64,000 nt of DNA, from the NCBI GenBank assembly GCA_015350385.1, contig WNKI01000001.1, forward strand, positions 1,419,870-1,483,869, in the 5' to 3' direction. This document shows, piece after piece, positions 10,474-19,183 of this stretch. The notes below the pieces were generated by a model, which did not search any database, was not told where the DNA came from, and worked only from the letters and a program-made list of their open reading frames with translations. The translations under genes were made by a program, and so were the position numbers. Numbering within the stretch: position 1 is the stretch's first letter; every line of letters begins with the position of its first letter. This DNA is from Aculops lycopersici (taxonomy: Eukaryota; Arthropoda; Arachnida; Trombidiformes; Eriophyidae).

Positions 10474-12089
10474 TAGTAATAACCGCAATGCAAGTGAGCA
10501 ACTCGCGCGCGCAGACCATTTGAGTGACCATCCAACCAACGAGCCAACTGACTGACTGAGTCACTCGCCGAGACTTACGTCCGCTAAAAAGAGGCTAAGA
10601 GACACATCAAGTTATTGGCGTCATACTAAAGCGAGCGAGCTGGATAATAATCGCCGATTGTTGTTTGCGTTGATCCTCTCCATTAGCGAGCGTTGAATTA
10701 GAGTTGGAGTTAAGCTTTACGTGCTAGCAGGAAGCGGCAGCGCCGAGAGTTGGCCATCAATTTTTGGCAAGCTAGTTGTCAGTGCATTAGATAGAAGCTG
10801 CAAGACAAGGGCTTTTCTGGTTGACAGTCGAAGTAGCCAGTCGAGAAGTTGCAACCACGAGAGGTTACCTTTTTCCTGGTTGCAAAGAGACAGAGCGAGA
10901 GAGGGGATCACACTAAGTGCTAGTCTCTCGAGCATCATCCTTAGCGCCTGTCATATAAGCATTTTTGGCCAGAGTTAGTTTCAGCCGGACCCCAGGTGCG
11001 AGGGGATAACAAGCGGTTAGAGCCAATTGAGTTGGCGCATGCTATGCAGTGAGCTCTAGTGGAAGAGGTAAGAGTGGTCCAATTTGAGATGCATAATCCA
11101 AATCGATCGGTCGATGGACTTTGCGAAACGTAGCGGCTCATCGAGAGACGAGTTAAATGGATTAGAGTAACAAGTTAACGATCGATACTGACCGATGCAA
11201 TCCAAGTTCAAAGGAAGAGAAATTTGAGAAAGCCGCACACATACAAGGGCCAGCGAAAGTAACATAACTTAGAAAGCAACAAGTTGCAAGTTGAATAGCG
11301 CTCGTCCGCCTAGCAAGAAAGAATTGAACGGTCCGTCGCCGATATTATCATTGTGTATTAGTGTTAGAGTTAGTCTGTAATTTAGTCTGCTTGTGTGTGT
11401 GTCGATAAGGGAACTACCTGAACGGCGAGCTTGCAACAATAAGTGGAGGCAATAACTTGAAAGAGGCAAGCAAAGTGCAAGTGTCAAGATAAAAGGCAGC
11501 AGTAAATCACGAGCTAGTTGCGAGCTCGCCTTTGATCGAATTCTTTGATCTCTCGCTCACTTTAACTCTCGCTCTCTTTCTTGCGCGCTAGAGATTTATC
11601 TTGAGAGTTTCAGCAAGCCAAGCTGACGGTGGCAACGGTAGCAATATTGTTTAACCCGAGCTCAACTGTCACATGAAGACATTGACAGTTGCGTTGTAGT
11701 AGTGATCGTGTTGCGCAACATTGAGTTTAGTGCAGCGAGACGCATAGGAGAAGATCAAGTGCAAAGTGGAACAAGAGCAAGTTGAAGAAAGAACAACAGG
11801 TGACTTTTCTAGAGGCCACAGGGCAAAATACACAGGGTTACGCGAGGCGAATGGACCCGAAAGTCGATAGAAGACCAACAACAAAACTACAACAACAACA
11901 CTTGATATTGACAACCCATTCAAGTATCAACACAACAAACAAGTGGAGAACAATTATTTCACAATCTAGCAACGAGATAAAACTAAACAAACGAAAAGGA
12001 TCAAGGCAAACAATAAATAGATAGCAATAATAGTTAGATTGACTGGGCTAAACCAAAATTAGACGAGACTGGAAGTGAGTAGTCCCATC

Positions 12090-13199
12090 ATGATCAGGTG
12101 CGTGCTCGACGAGGATGGTTGCATTGATTTGCACTCGATCCTTCGTGTTGTTAACCAGATTAACCAGGAACAAGCCTGGGCCACCTGTTTCCAATTGGCC
12201 CAGCTGATACAACGATTGTCACCCGCAAACTGCGTGCCTATTGAAAGTTTGGCCCAAATTTACCTGCACAAAGATGGATTTATCCATGAGAAGAGTCTAT
12301 TAGTCTCGTCGAGGTTGTCAATTGCACAAGATTCCAATGACGATGACGATGGTGACGACGACGACGACGATGAAGAGGACGATGGAATTAGCGGCGACGA
12401 TGAGGTAGAGATTTTGGTCGACGACGAGGCACACATAGCAACAGCAGTGAACCATATAATACCTAAAGCTCTGGCTGCAACCACCTTACATAATCCTCGT
12501 TGCAATCCAGACACAACAGCAAGTTTTGATGCAACAATAACTACCACAACTACACTTAACAATTCTACTACCACCACCAAATCAACAACCAACGCAACAA
12601 CGAAAACTACCGCCACATTAAAGGCAAACACAAATCCAACTACTACTACCACAACCACCGCCTCGCATCTACAGAGGGAACGCAAACTCGTTGCGTCCGT
12701 TGGAATAGCTTTATTCTGGGCCCTAGACTATGGGATTCCGGACGACGAGGAGCGGAAGTTGAGCCAGACTATGGAGTGTCTGATTGTGAAGTCGCAATCG
12801 GAGCTTAGTTTGCAGGAACTAATTGAAGTTACTATCCAGCGATTGTCGCATGAGATTCGCCCAAAGGCAGATGCCCATTATAGAAACATTTGCAAATCCC
12901 TGATTAGCGACACTATTGAGCTATCGATTTTCCTGGAGAAAATCTACACCGCCACAATGGTCCTAGGCGACCTAAGCCTCGATCCTCATCATAGTCACAA
13001 ACACCACCACCATCTTAACCATCACCACTTACATGATAACGATCACGATGATGATGATCATCGCCATCATCATCATAGTCTCAGTGAGCTAGGCGACTTT
13101 GGATCGCTTAGAATCAATGATTGGGCTCGACTTTGGATGCAGGTAATAAGAGAGCTGAGACAACGAGGCAGGTTTAAGCAAGCTCTTGCAGTCAATTGA
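12090..13199 (+). CDS. Spire-type KIND-domain protein lacking WH2 and FYVE domains
   Basis: The product is 369 residues from the first ATG (12090). Residues 12-60 (IDLHSILRVVNQINQEQAWATC) and 198-230 (VASVGIALFWALDYG, then DDEERKLS) match the Spire KIND domain. So do 260-285 (HYRNICKSL...ELSIFLEKI) and 343-356 (DWARLWMQVIRELR). In Spire, KIND is a pseudokinase-derived fold that binds the tail of formins such as Cappuccino/Fmn2. Loops between KIND helices are expanded: a Thr/Asp-rich insert (about 80-195) and a His/Asp-rich insert (about 300-330). The frame stops ten residues after the KIND end, and AATAAA follows 38 nt later. No WH2, spir-box or FYVE-like exon is seen downstream before the convergent Sgf11 gene. 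A remote continuation by splicing cannot be excluded, but a KIND-only product is the simplest reading. Confidence 0.8.
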   Translation: MIRCVLDEDGCIDLHSILRVVNQINQEQAWATCFQLAQLIQRLSPANCVPIESLAQIYLHKDGFIHEKSLLVSSRLSIAQDSNDDDDGDDDDDDEEDDGISGDDEVEILVDDEAHIATAVNHIIPKALAATTLHNPRCNPDTTASFDATITTTTTLNNSTTTTKSTTNATTKTTATLKANTNPTTTTTTTASHLQRERKLVASVGIALFWALDYGIPDDEERKLSQTMECLIVKSQSELSLQELIEVTIQRLSHEIRPKADAHYRNICKSLISDTIELSIFLEKIYTATMVLGDLSLDPHHSHKHHHHLNHHHLHDNDHDDDDHRHHHHSLSELGDFGSLRINDWARLWMQVIRELRQRGRFKQALAVN

Positions 13200-13236
13200 A
13201 TTGGCGATCAGGGTAAAGAGCCGCCCAAGTGAAGAT

Positions 13237-13242
13237 AATAAA
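13237..13242 (+). terminator. Poly(A) signal AATAAA after the KIND-only gene
   Basis: AATAAA 38 nt downstream of the stop of the KIND gene, supporting that the transcript ends here. Confidence 0.6.
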
Positions 13243-13476
13243 CTTTTGCCTAATTTGATCAACTGGTCAAACTAATTCAACTTCATTATTGATAATAATT
13301 GATATATGATAATAGTAATATAATGACCAAAATAAACAAATCATCTATCTATTCTCATACAATAGACCAAAATAATCATTATCATTCTTTGTATTCTAGA
13401 GTTATAATAGTATAAATAATCGGGCACAATTTCTCTTCACCCACTTCTGTAATAATTTGGTATATTTCTAGCTTGG

Positions 13477-13947
13477 CTATGATCTTCTCGCCGACAACCG
13501 GCCCATGCTCATACATTTCTCCAGATGAGGAGCCAATCGCGAGGCGGCCAGATTTCGGTTACAATTTGGACATATACAATTATACTGTTTCTTCTTGCTC
13601 AACGGTTGACCAAAAACATCCAGGCCAGCGCCGTCCTTGATCCTGTAGGTCTCATCACCGGGTTCCGTGAATATTAGGCCCATTTTGGCCGCCCTATGGA
13701 CTTGTAAACATTCACAAAATATCACATCGTCTATCAATTGGTTTAGAAGCTCTTGTTCCCTCTTAGTCGGTGGTTCATTTTGCGCCTCCTCATTATTTTG
13801 AGTTTGATGCTGTTGTTGGTTGCGGCCTCCTAAGCTACTACTCGTGGTTGCAACATTGTGATGGTGTGTATTGTTGCTATTACTATTAGTATTACTCCCG
13901 ACAGCACTGCCACTTGTACCATTGATTTTATCACCGTTGATAGCCAT
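13477..13947 (-). CDS. Sgf11: SAGA deubiquitinase-module subunit Sgf11 / ATXN7L3 homologue
   Basis: The product is 156 residues from the first ATG (complement of 13945-13947). A disordered Ser/Asn/Gln-rich start is followed by a helix (LLNQLIDDVIFCECLQVHRAAKMG) that matches the Sgf11 segment binding the Nonstop/Ubp8 module. Next come DVFGQPLSKKK and the SGF11 zinc finger CPNCNRNLAASRLAPHLEKC with Cys2-His-Cys ligands. In SAGA this subunit anchors the H2B deubiquitinase and its zinc finger contacts the nucleosome acidic patch. The protein stops a few residues after the finger (MGRLSARRS), so it lacks the basic tail of the fly and human proteins. A downstream exon could supply it, but I see none. 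The gene is convergent with the KIND gene. The frame stays open about 45 codons upstream of this ATG, so an earlier start through splicing is possible. Confidence 0.9.
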   Translation of the reverse strand: MAINGDKINGTSGSAVGSNTNSNSNNTHHHNVATTSSSLGGRNQQQHQTQNNEEAQNEPPTKREQELLNQLIDDVIFCECLQVHRAAKMGLIFTEPGDETYRIKDGAGLDVFGQPLSKKKQYNCICPNCNRNLAASRLAPHLEKCMSMGRLSARRS

Positions 13948-14618
13948 TTGGCTAGATGGCAATGTTGGGCCACCGAGGGGCACCAGCAAAATTGGAAATT
14001 TTGCTAGCGCCTTCAAAAAAGAGTCAGTTTGTGGGAGAGCGAAACCTCGACTGCCTCTACTGACACAGGGGTTTAGGTTTAATCTCTGCTAAGTAATATT
14101 GCAATTGATTAATGTCTAACCTATTTTCAACCATTTGTGGTAATCTAAATACATTAATTGTAAAAATTTTAAGTTTGTGAAAGGATTGGAGTTTACTCGT
14201 CTAGGAGGAAAGGCTCCTCGTGACTGGATTTTCATCGTGTCATTGCGTGCATTTTTACGGGCGAATTCTTGCGGGATACCGCGACCGCGTTGAACCCGCT
14301 TTTTTCAATAGTCAACGGAAGGCCGAGTGACTGAGCGCCTTCGGATTGAAGGCCGATTTGAACCCGCTACCCGCTTGCAGCAGAAAGGCGAGTCTGTCCG
14401 GCCACCGCACGACAACTGACAGCAGCAACACAACAACACAAAAGACATCAAGTTTTTGGAACGCTTGCCGCCACCTTGCGGATTTTGTCGCCTACTTTTG
14501 GTTCTTCAAAAATGGAGAGTAATTCTTGAGCTAAGAATAGAATGCTTTTATATGCTATGATGTTTATTTATCAAATATTATCAGGAAATTGTTGAATGGT
14601 TTAGATTGAATGTTGAAT
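13948..14618. other. Intergenic stretch between Sgf11 and the SOD-like gene
   Basis: No gene seen. It holds the 5' side of Sgf11 and the 3' side of the SOD-like gene. A small GGAGG/CCTCC hairpin lies near 14200-14220, and TTGAACCCGCT occurs twice near 14290 and 14357. Confidence 0.5.
14563..14568 (-). terminator. Poly(A) signal AATAAA of the SOD-like gene
   Basis: TTTATT on the plus strand, 51 nt past the stop of the minus-strand SOD-like gene. Confidence 0.6.
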
Positions 14619-15239
14619 CTATGCTTTGGTCTCCACGATGTTAGCGCAAACCCAGCGCTTGCCGTCGTTTTGGTGGATGACCAAGGAGCGGCCAATGATT
14701 CCATTTGGACCCATAAGGGGTAGCTTGTTGTCGTTGAAAGTGCCCACATAGTGATCCTTGTGTCCAGCAACCTCAACAAGGGCTCCATGCTTTCCACTCA
14801 AGTCTCCAATCTCGTACTTGTCCAATGGAGCCGACTTGGGCGGCAACTTTTCCGTAATGTGGTGTGGATTCAGATGGCCACCTGTGGATGGATCGGCGCA
14901 AAGTTGCGCGATGGCAGTGGCATTGTTTCTCACCTTGTCGGCCTCAAAGGCTGGAACTGGCTTCACATGCACGTGGAACAACTTGTTGTTTCCCTGGAGT
15001 CCCTGCAGGTCGTACTCGATGATTGTGGCCTCGCTGGGGCTCTTTTGCGAGAACCGGAAGTTTCCTCGAACTCCGGCCATGTCGAAGTTTGCCGAGGCGC
15101 GAACGGGGCCATCTTGGGTTGCGGCAGATTGAGGCGCTTGGGCTGGAGCTGCTGGTTCTGGTGAGAACCACCAAGCTTCGGCGCTGGACGCAACCGCCAA
15201 CATCACGACCAAACAATAGGCGAGCGATTTTATGGACAT
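14619..15239 (-). CDS. Secreted superoxide dismutase-like protein, Cu-only type
   Basis: The product is 206 residues, single exon, with a signal peptide to about residue 22. The Cu/Zn SOD fold is clear: HVHV (His89, His91) and GGHLNP (His122) supply three copper ligands, and the fourth is His189 in GIIGRSLVIHQ. Cys114 and Cys198 fit the intrasubunit disulfide, and Arg195 fits the active-site arginine. The two zinc-only histidines are absent (Glu/Lys and Tyr occupy that loop), while the Asp in IGDL is kept. The electrostatic loop is missing: only five residues separate His189 from Arg195, against about 22 in ordinary Cu/Zn SOD. These are the hallmarks of Cu-only SODs (fungal SOD5, animal CSRP modules). 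It probably dismutates superoxide outside the cell; activity is inferred. A related regulatory or storage role is possible. Confidence 0.85.
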   Translation of the reverse strand: MSIKSLAYCLVVMLAVASSAEAWWFSPEPAAPAQAPQSAATQDGPVRASANFDMAGVRGNFRFSQKSPSEATIIEYDLQGLQGNNKLFHVHVKPVPAFEADKVRNNATAIAQLCADPSTGGHLNPHHITEKLPPKSAPLDKYEIGDLSGKHGALVEVAGHKDHYVGTFNDNKLPLMGPNGIIGRSLVIHQNDGKRWVCANIVETKA

Positions 15240-16341
15240 CCTTCTTGAATTAGTAGTTGATAGTGTAAGTGTTTACCTGTAAATAGAAATCTAAGACTTG
15301 ACGATGATTTAGTTGTAGTCTTCATGAGAAGATGTGGTTCAAAATTAAATGCAAAAAACAGGTACGTTTGCCATGTAAACATCGCGATGTGGACGAACTG
15401 CGCATCACGTCTATGGGAGGATTACTTGTACACCTGCTTATTAGATTAGCCCCCTTGCGACCGATAAGTTGCTGTTTAGTGAGACTTGTGTCGCGCAAGT
15501 TTCGTACTCGACTTTCACCCTCTCGGATCGAGGGCTTGGATTAAAGACTATCTCAACATCTAGTATTCTCTCATTACATGCTTAATGGGACTGCCACTCT
15601 ACGAGCCAAAAGCAAGCGACAACTTGGTCGCCCGATCGTCCGAAGAATAAGAATGGGACAAGTGAAGCTTCTTCTTCCTCTTCTTCCCTCTCCCTCTCCT
15701 TCTTCTTTTCCTTGTGTTTGTTTGAGTTCTCTAACCGAAGAGATTAGATTCAGTGGGGAGGAGAAGAAACAAGAAGCAGTGGAAGTATTTAGAAAGAAAA
15801 ACAACTGTGAGGTTAGTGTACGATGACCTCGAGTCATTCAATGGCTTTGCAATGGTTGCAAATTATTCCAGGTTCACTGTTGTATCAGTGAACTGACTGG
15901 CCGACTAGTTAGCTAACAACAAGTGGTTGGCGCCACCGCGACCGCAGTTAAAAACCACTAGTTGCTATACTTCGACTTGGCGACCGGGGTATAAACGGGT
16001 CGCTCACTGCACCTGTCGGCGAGTCGCCGCAGCAACTTGCTAGATTTTTCAGCCATATTCAATGGTTTTATACCCCGAAAAGATGTCGCTATCTTCTCTA
16101 CGCGGAAAGCCCGTCGCCACCACCTGTAAGATCCAAGGCGACAACTGGACACTACCTTTACAGCAAACAGAAAATCGTCTTGAACTTTGTGTAGATTTTC
16201 CTCCAACTTGCAACTTCTTGATGTCTGCTCTAGTCGCAACGGTGACCTCGAAAAGACTGCATATTTTTATTTGATTTTATTTATTTACACCTCCTACTCC
16301 TATTCTCTTTCCCCCAAACATTATAAACAAAAAAAACAAAA
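15240..16341. other. Intergenic region between divergent SOD-like and protease-homologue genes
   Basis: No gene is called. A short minus-strand frame (start MAEKSSKLLRRLADR near 16055, followed by a CAG|GTGCAG donor-like site) could be a first exon, but nothing confirms it. An 8-bp hairpin (GTTCACTG/CAGTGAAC) lies at 15872-15892. A GGGGTATAAA / TTTTATACCCC inverted pair about 85 bp apart lies near 15985 and 16068, resembling opposed TATA elements. Confidence 0.4.
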
Positions 16342-17301
16342 ATGGCTACTCATAGGCCCACTTGGGTCTCCCTGGTGACAATACTATTAATTACCAGTCA
16401 ATTTAACCAACTGACGAGCGGACAGACGCCCGGTAGGCGGAATCCGGGAGTTAGGAACAAGTACAATGGCAAGAATGGACCAATTGTTAAGGATGCTTTT
16501 CTTGAGGACAACTCGTTTATTGTTCGCATCAGGACAACCTACAATCCGCAGAATGTAACCACTTGCAATGGAGTTGTTATGGAGGAGCAACTAATTATGT
16601 CCGATGTTTCGTGTATCAAGTATGGAGCTGGAAATATGGCAAACATTGATGCAAAATTTGTTCAAGTTATCACCGGTGACCCACACGATCGTGAGACCAT
16701 CTACGAGGTGGAGCAAATTTACGTCAACAAGGCGGATCCCAAGGATCCTGGTTCGGAGTTGGCTGTTTTAAAGTTGGCCAAGCCACTAATTGCAGACTCG
16801 CCATGTCGTAACCTGATTAAGCCAGAGAGGAACCACTCGATGGAATTGGAAACTCAAGTTCGCGTCATTGGATTCACCCAAGATGGCGAGTTGAAGGAGA
16901 ACAGAAGTCGTGTTTCGAAAAAGTTGAGCATGAACCAGAGCAACAAGTTCATTTGCACAACTCCAGCCGATTTGAATGAAACGCCAGGTAAATTCCTGCT
17001 AAAAGGAGCCCCACTCTTGTTCATGGTCGACTGTCGCCAATATCAAATCGTCGGCATCTGGTCAAGCACCATAACCACGAATGAGTCACAGGCTCTCCTG
17101 AGAAAACAACAGGATTGTTACGTAATGGTTTCTTCGCAAATGAAATGGTTCGACCAAGTAAAGTCGCTGGCCACACTCGCGGCCAAGAAGGATGATGATT
17201 CGCGAGCCCAACCCTCGATTATCATGGTCACTGTGACCGATGACAACCAAGTGGTCTCAACTCCATACCCAAACATCACTTTGAGCAGCGCCACTCTGTG
17301 A
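16342..17301 (+). CDS. Secreted trypsin-like serine protease homologue, catalytically dead
   Basis: The product is 319 residues, single exon, with a signal peptide to about residue 27. The S1A chymotrypsin fold can be traced. TCNGVVMEEQLIMSDVSC corresponds to the first disulfide loop but has no catalytic His. SELAVLKL corresponds to the NDIALLKL strand with Asp replaced by Glu. LLKGAPLLFMVDC and IVGIWSS correspond to the GDSGGP region with the Ser lost. All three catalytic residues are thus missing. There is no clear activation site. Such homologues act in arthropods as cofactors of clotting or melanisation cascades, or as binding proteins. NVT, NHS, NRS, NQS, NES and NIT sequons suggest glycosylation. 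AATAAA lies 19 nt after the stop. The fold call is by pattern; the function is inference. Confidence 0.7.
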   Translation: MATHRPTWVSLVTILLITSQFNQLTSGQTPGRRNPGVRNKYNGKNGPIVKDAFLEDNSFIVRIRTTYNPQNVTTCNGVVMEEQLIMSDVSCIKYGAGNMANIDAKFVQVITGDPHDRETIYEVEQIYVNKADPKDPGSELAVLKLAKPLIADSPCRNLIKPERNHSMELETQVRVIGFTQDGELKENRSRVSKKLSMNQSNKFICTTPADLNETPGKFLLKGAPLLFMVDCRQYQIVGIWSSTITTNESQALLRKQQDCYVMVSSQMKWFDQVKSLATLAAKKDDDSRAQPSIIMVTVTDDNQVVSTPYPNITLSSATL

Positions 17302-17319
17302 TTGAAGAGACTAAACTAC

Positions 17320-17325
17320 AATAAA
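17320..17325 (+). terminator. Poly(A) signal AATAAA of the protease homologue
   Basis: AATAAA 19 nt beyond the TGA stop. Confidence 0.65.
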
Positions 17326-17437
17326 GTATTTATATACAGAACTTGCCACTTCATTTCAACTCGTTTTTAGTAGTATTCAGAATAATGACAATAATTATGA
17401 TAATAATAATAATAATCTAAACGGTAGTTTGTATCAC

Positions 17438-18547
17438 TCATGTTGCTCGATGACGCAAGGGCTCAACATCGTCATCAATATATTTGTCGTCCTTTTTTAC
17501 CTCTACTATTCTTACCGAGGGTGGCATCGGTAGTGTTCTACTCTCGATCTTTGAACTGCTATATCGTGCTTGCCGGGGCTTGTGTTTGAGTTCATCAGAA
17601 TCATGATCTAGAGTATGGATATCACCAGTGGCGGCGGCGGTGGTGGTGTTGATTTGAGCTGCACTTGACGTTCCCTGCAAGAGTTCATCCCTAATCTCGT
17701 CCGCCGTTTGACGCTTAGACTTTTGGATGCCCACTAGCTCTCGCCGTCGATCTGCGTAATCTTGGAAGGCAACATAATCATTGTAGTTCTTATTGTGGAA
17801 CTTGAACAATCCTCTTCGTTTTTGTTCATTCCTGGTGTCCCAAAGTACCAAGAAACACGAATATATAATTATCCAAGCAACTGCGCTGAAGAATATAGTC
17901 ATGTGGACCAATGGTCGGCCGGCATTCTTTGTAAACCTAGTCTCTTGGGCCATCCGCCTTCGATATTCCCTATCCCTCATTAAGTCTTCGAAAGGCGTCG
18001 AGCTATGTCTGTAGGGACCACCAAATTGTGAATTACCAAATGGACTTTCATGTCTCGGGTAATCTCGGTAATATTGCCGATAGCGAGCATGGGCTCGATG
18101 TGTGTAATCAACATTCTCGTAGTCGTAGGTAGAATTAGGAGCAGAGGTTCCATAATTACCATAAGTTGAAGTCGATGTTGGCGAGGTAGCCGGCGGTCCA
18201 TCTTTTATAGCATCGTAGGCCTCCTTTAATTGAACAAATTTTGCATGACTTCCCGTGAGTTTATTATCTGGATGATACACTTTGCTCAACTTGAGAAAAC
18301 TATCCTTGATCTCCTTGTTAGTGGATAGCCGATTGACATTTAAAAGATTGTAATAATCCTTCAATTGACTAGTACTCAATGTCCGCCTACTGTGATAGTT
18401 TACATTTCTAAAATCTCGTTTATAATGATTACTGATATTGTTTTCATAGTGATTATTCAAATTGCAGCCACCCACGATACCACTTGAGATCGTTAGTTGG
18501 GGTGAATGGTAGCAGCATCGCAGCTTAGATCTAAACAATATATTCAT
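17438..18547 (-). CDS. Mitochondrial-type DnaJ (J-domain) protein with membrane segment
   Basis: The product is 369 residues, single exon. Its Arg/Cys/His/Ser-rich, acid-poor N-terminus, ending RRTLSTS before the J domain, resembles a mitochondrial presequence. The J domain spans about 62-117 (DYYNLLNVNRLSTNKEIKDS) with the HPD motif at 92-94, so it can stimulate an Hsp70 ATPase. A Tyr/Ser/Arg-rich linker follows, then a conserved-looking block (STPFEDLMRDREYRRRMAQE). One membrane helix lies at about 213-236 (MTIFFSAVAWIIIYSCFLVLW), followed by a hydrophilic tail. A J domain followed by a single C-terminal helix resembles DNAJC30 and the fly DnaJ-60 group, which lack the Gly/Phe and zinc-finger regions of type I proteins. 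The tail here is longer than in DNAJC30. The exact orthologue is not certain. Confidence 0.8.
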   Translation of the reverse strand: MNILFRSKLRCCYHSPQLTISSGIVGGCNLNNHYENNISNHYKRDFRNVNYHSRRTLSTSQLKDYYNLLNVNRLSTNKEIKDSFLKLSKVYHPDNKLTGSHAKFVQLKEAYDAIKDGPPATSPTSTSTYGNYGTSAPNSTYDYENVDYTHRAHARYRQYYRDYPRHESPFGNSQFGGPYRHSSTPFEDLMRDREYRRRMAQETRFTKNAGRPLVHMTIFFSAVAWIIIYSCFLVLWDTRNEQKRRGLFKFHNKNYNDYVAFQDYADRRRELVGIQKSKRQTADEIRDELLQGTSSAAQINTTTAAATGDIHTLDHDSDELKHKPRQARYSSSKIESRTLPMPPSVRIVEVKKDDKYIDDDVEPLRHRAT

Positions 18548-19183
18548 AATTTCTTCTCTGGCCTAAATTCAGGTGGTCATCTCAGGTAAATGAGACGACT
18601 TCTAGCTTAGGTTCAATGTTGCAATAGTTAATCAGTGGTGTAATACAATCGATGAGATAATCAATCTCAGTCAAAGATGAGGATAAAAATGTGAACTTGA
18701 AAGATAAATCCAGGTTTGTTTACAGTGTGCCATTCGCGATTGCGTGCCTCAATGTGGGGATCGCAGTTGGGCGCTTTTCCCCTTTCCTCTGCGATGCGCG
18801 TAACTCGCAACATCTGCGGAGCGCCCAAATCCTCGCTTGCTTGGAACTTGTTCCCGAGGAGGAAGTTGAGGTCTGAGGTATTTGTAGTTTCTGACCATCA
18901 CTAATTGAATCGTTTGAAAATGGTTTCGAAATGCTTGATCAAGATTGAATTGTAATCAGAATCTTTGACTTTCAACTTTGAATATTGTGACGTATTAGGA
19001 AAGATGAGTTTCAGGAATTTCTTGTGTGACATATGACATGTATGGATTCTATTTTAAGTAACCTGCAGTAACTTCATGGTCGTGCCCACAAGCTAACTTT
19101 CAATGTAGAAGCAAAATTGACGACTGGTAGACTAGACTAATTGGAATTATAACTATTTGTTAAATTCAACAAGAGGATAAAGA
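18548..19183. other. Shared upstream region of two divergent genes
   Basis: 636 bp between the J-protein gene (minus) and the secreted orphan (plus). No coding exon or clear TATA element is visible; presumed bidirectional promoter region. Confidence 0.45.

Larger units (their letters stand above)
4377..12089. other. Long gene-free intergenic region
   Basis: I find no coding exon with convincing composition over 7.7 kb; the open frames present are short or come from microsatellites. The region carries a perfect 11-bp inverted repeat at 6248-6279, a perfect 17-bp inverted repeat at 8712-8759 with two AP-1-type sites beside it, and a TTTCTG-type repeat at 9082-9132. It also has (GA)n at 4505-4521 and 10152-10179, a (CAGT)n tract near 5563-5582 and a CAACAG array at 10407-10472. 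Many CAGGTG E-boxes and AACAAGTGG strings recur. It may hold regulatory DNA for the flanking genes. Confidence 0.5.

Noticed and set aside
15958..16060. Minus-strand MAEKSSKLLRRLADR start followed by a donor-like site
   Set aside because: Only 15 residues, no second exon found, weak donor; could be chance.
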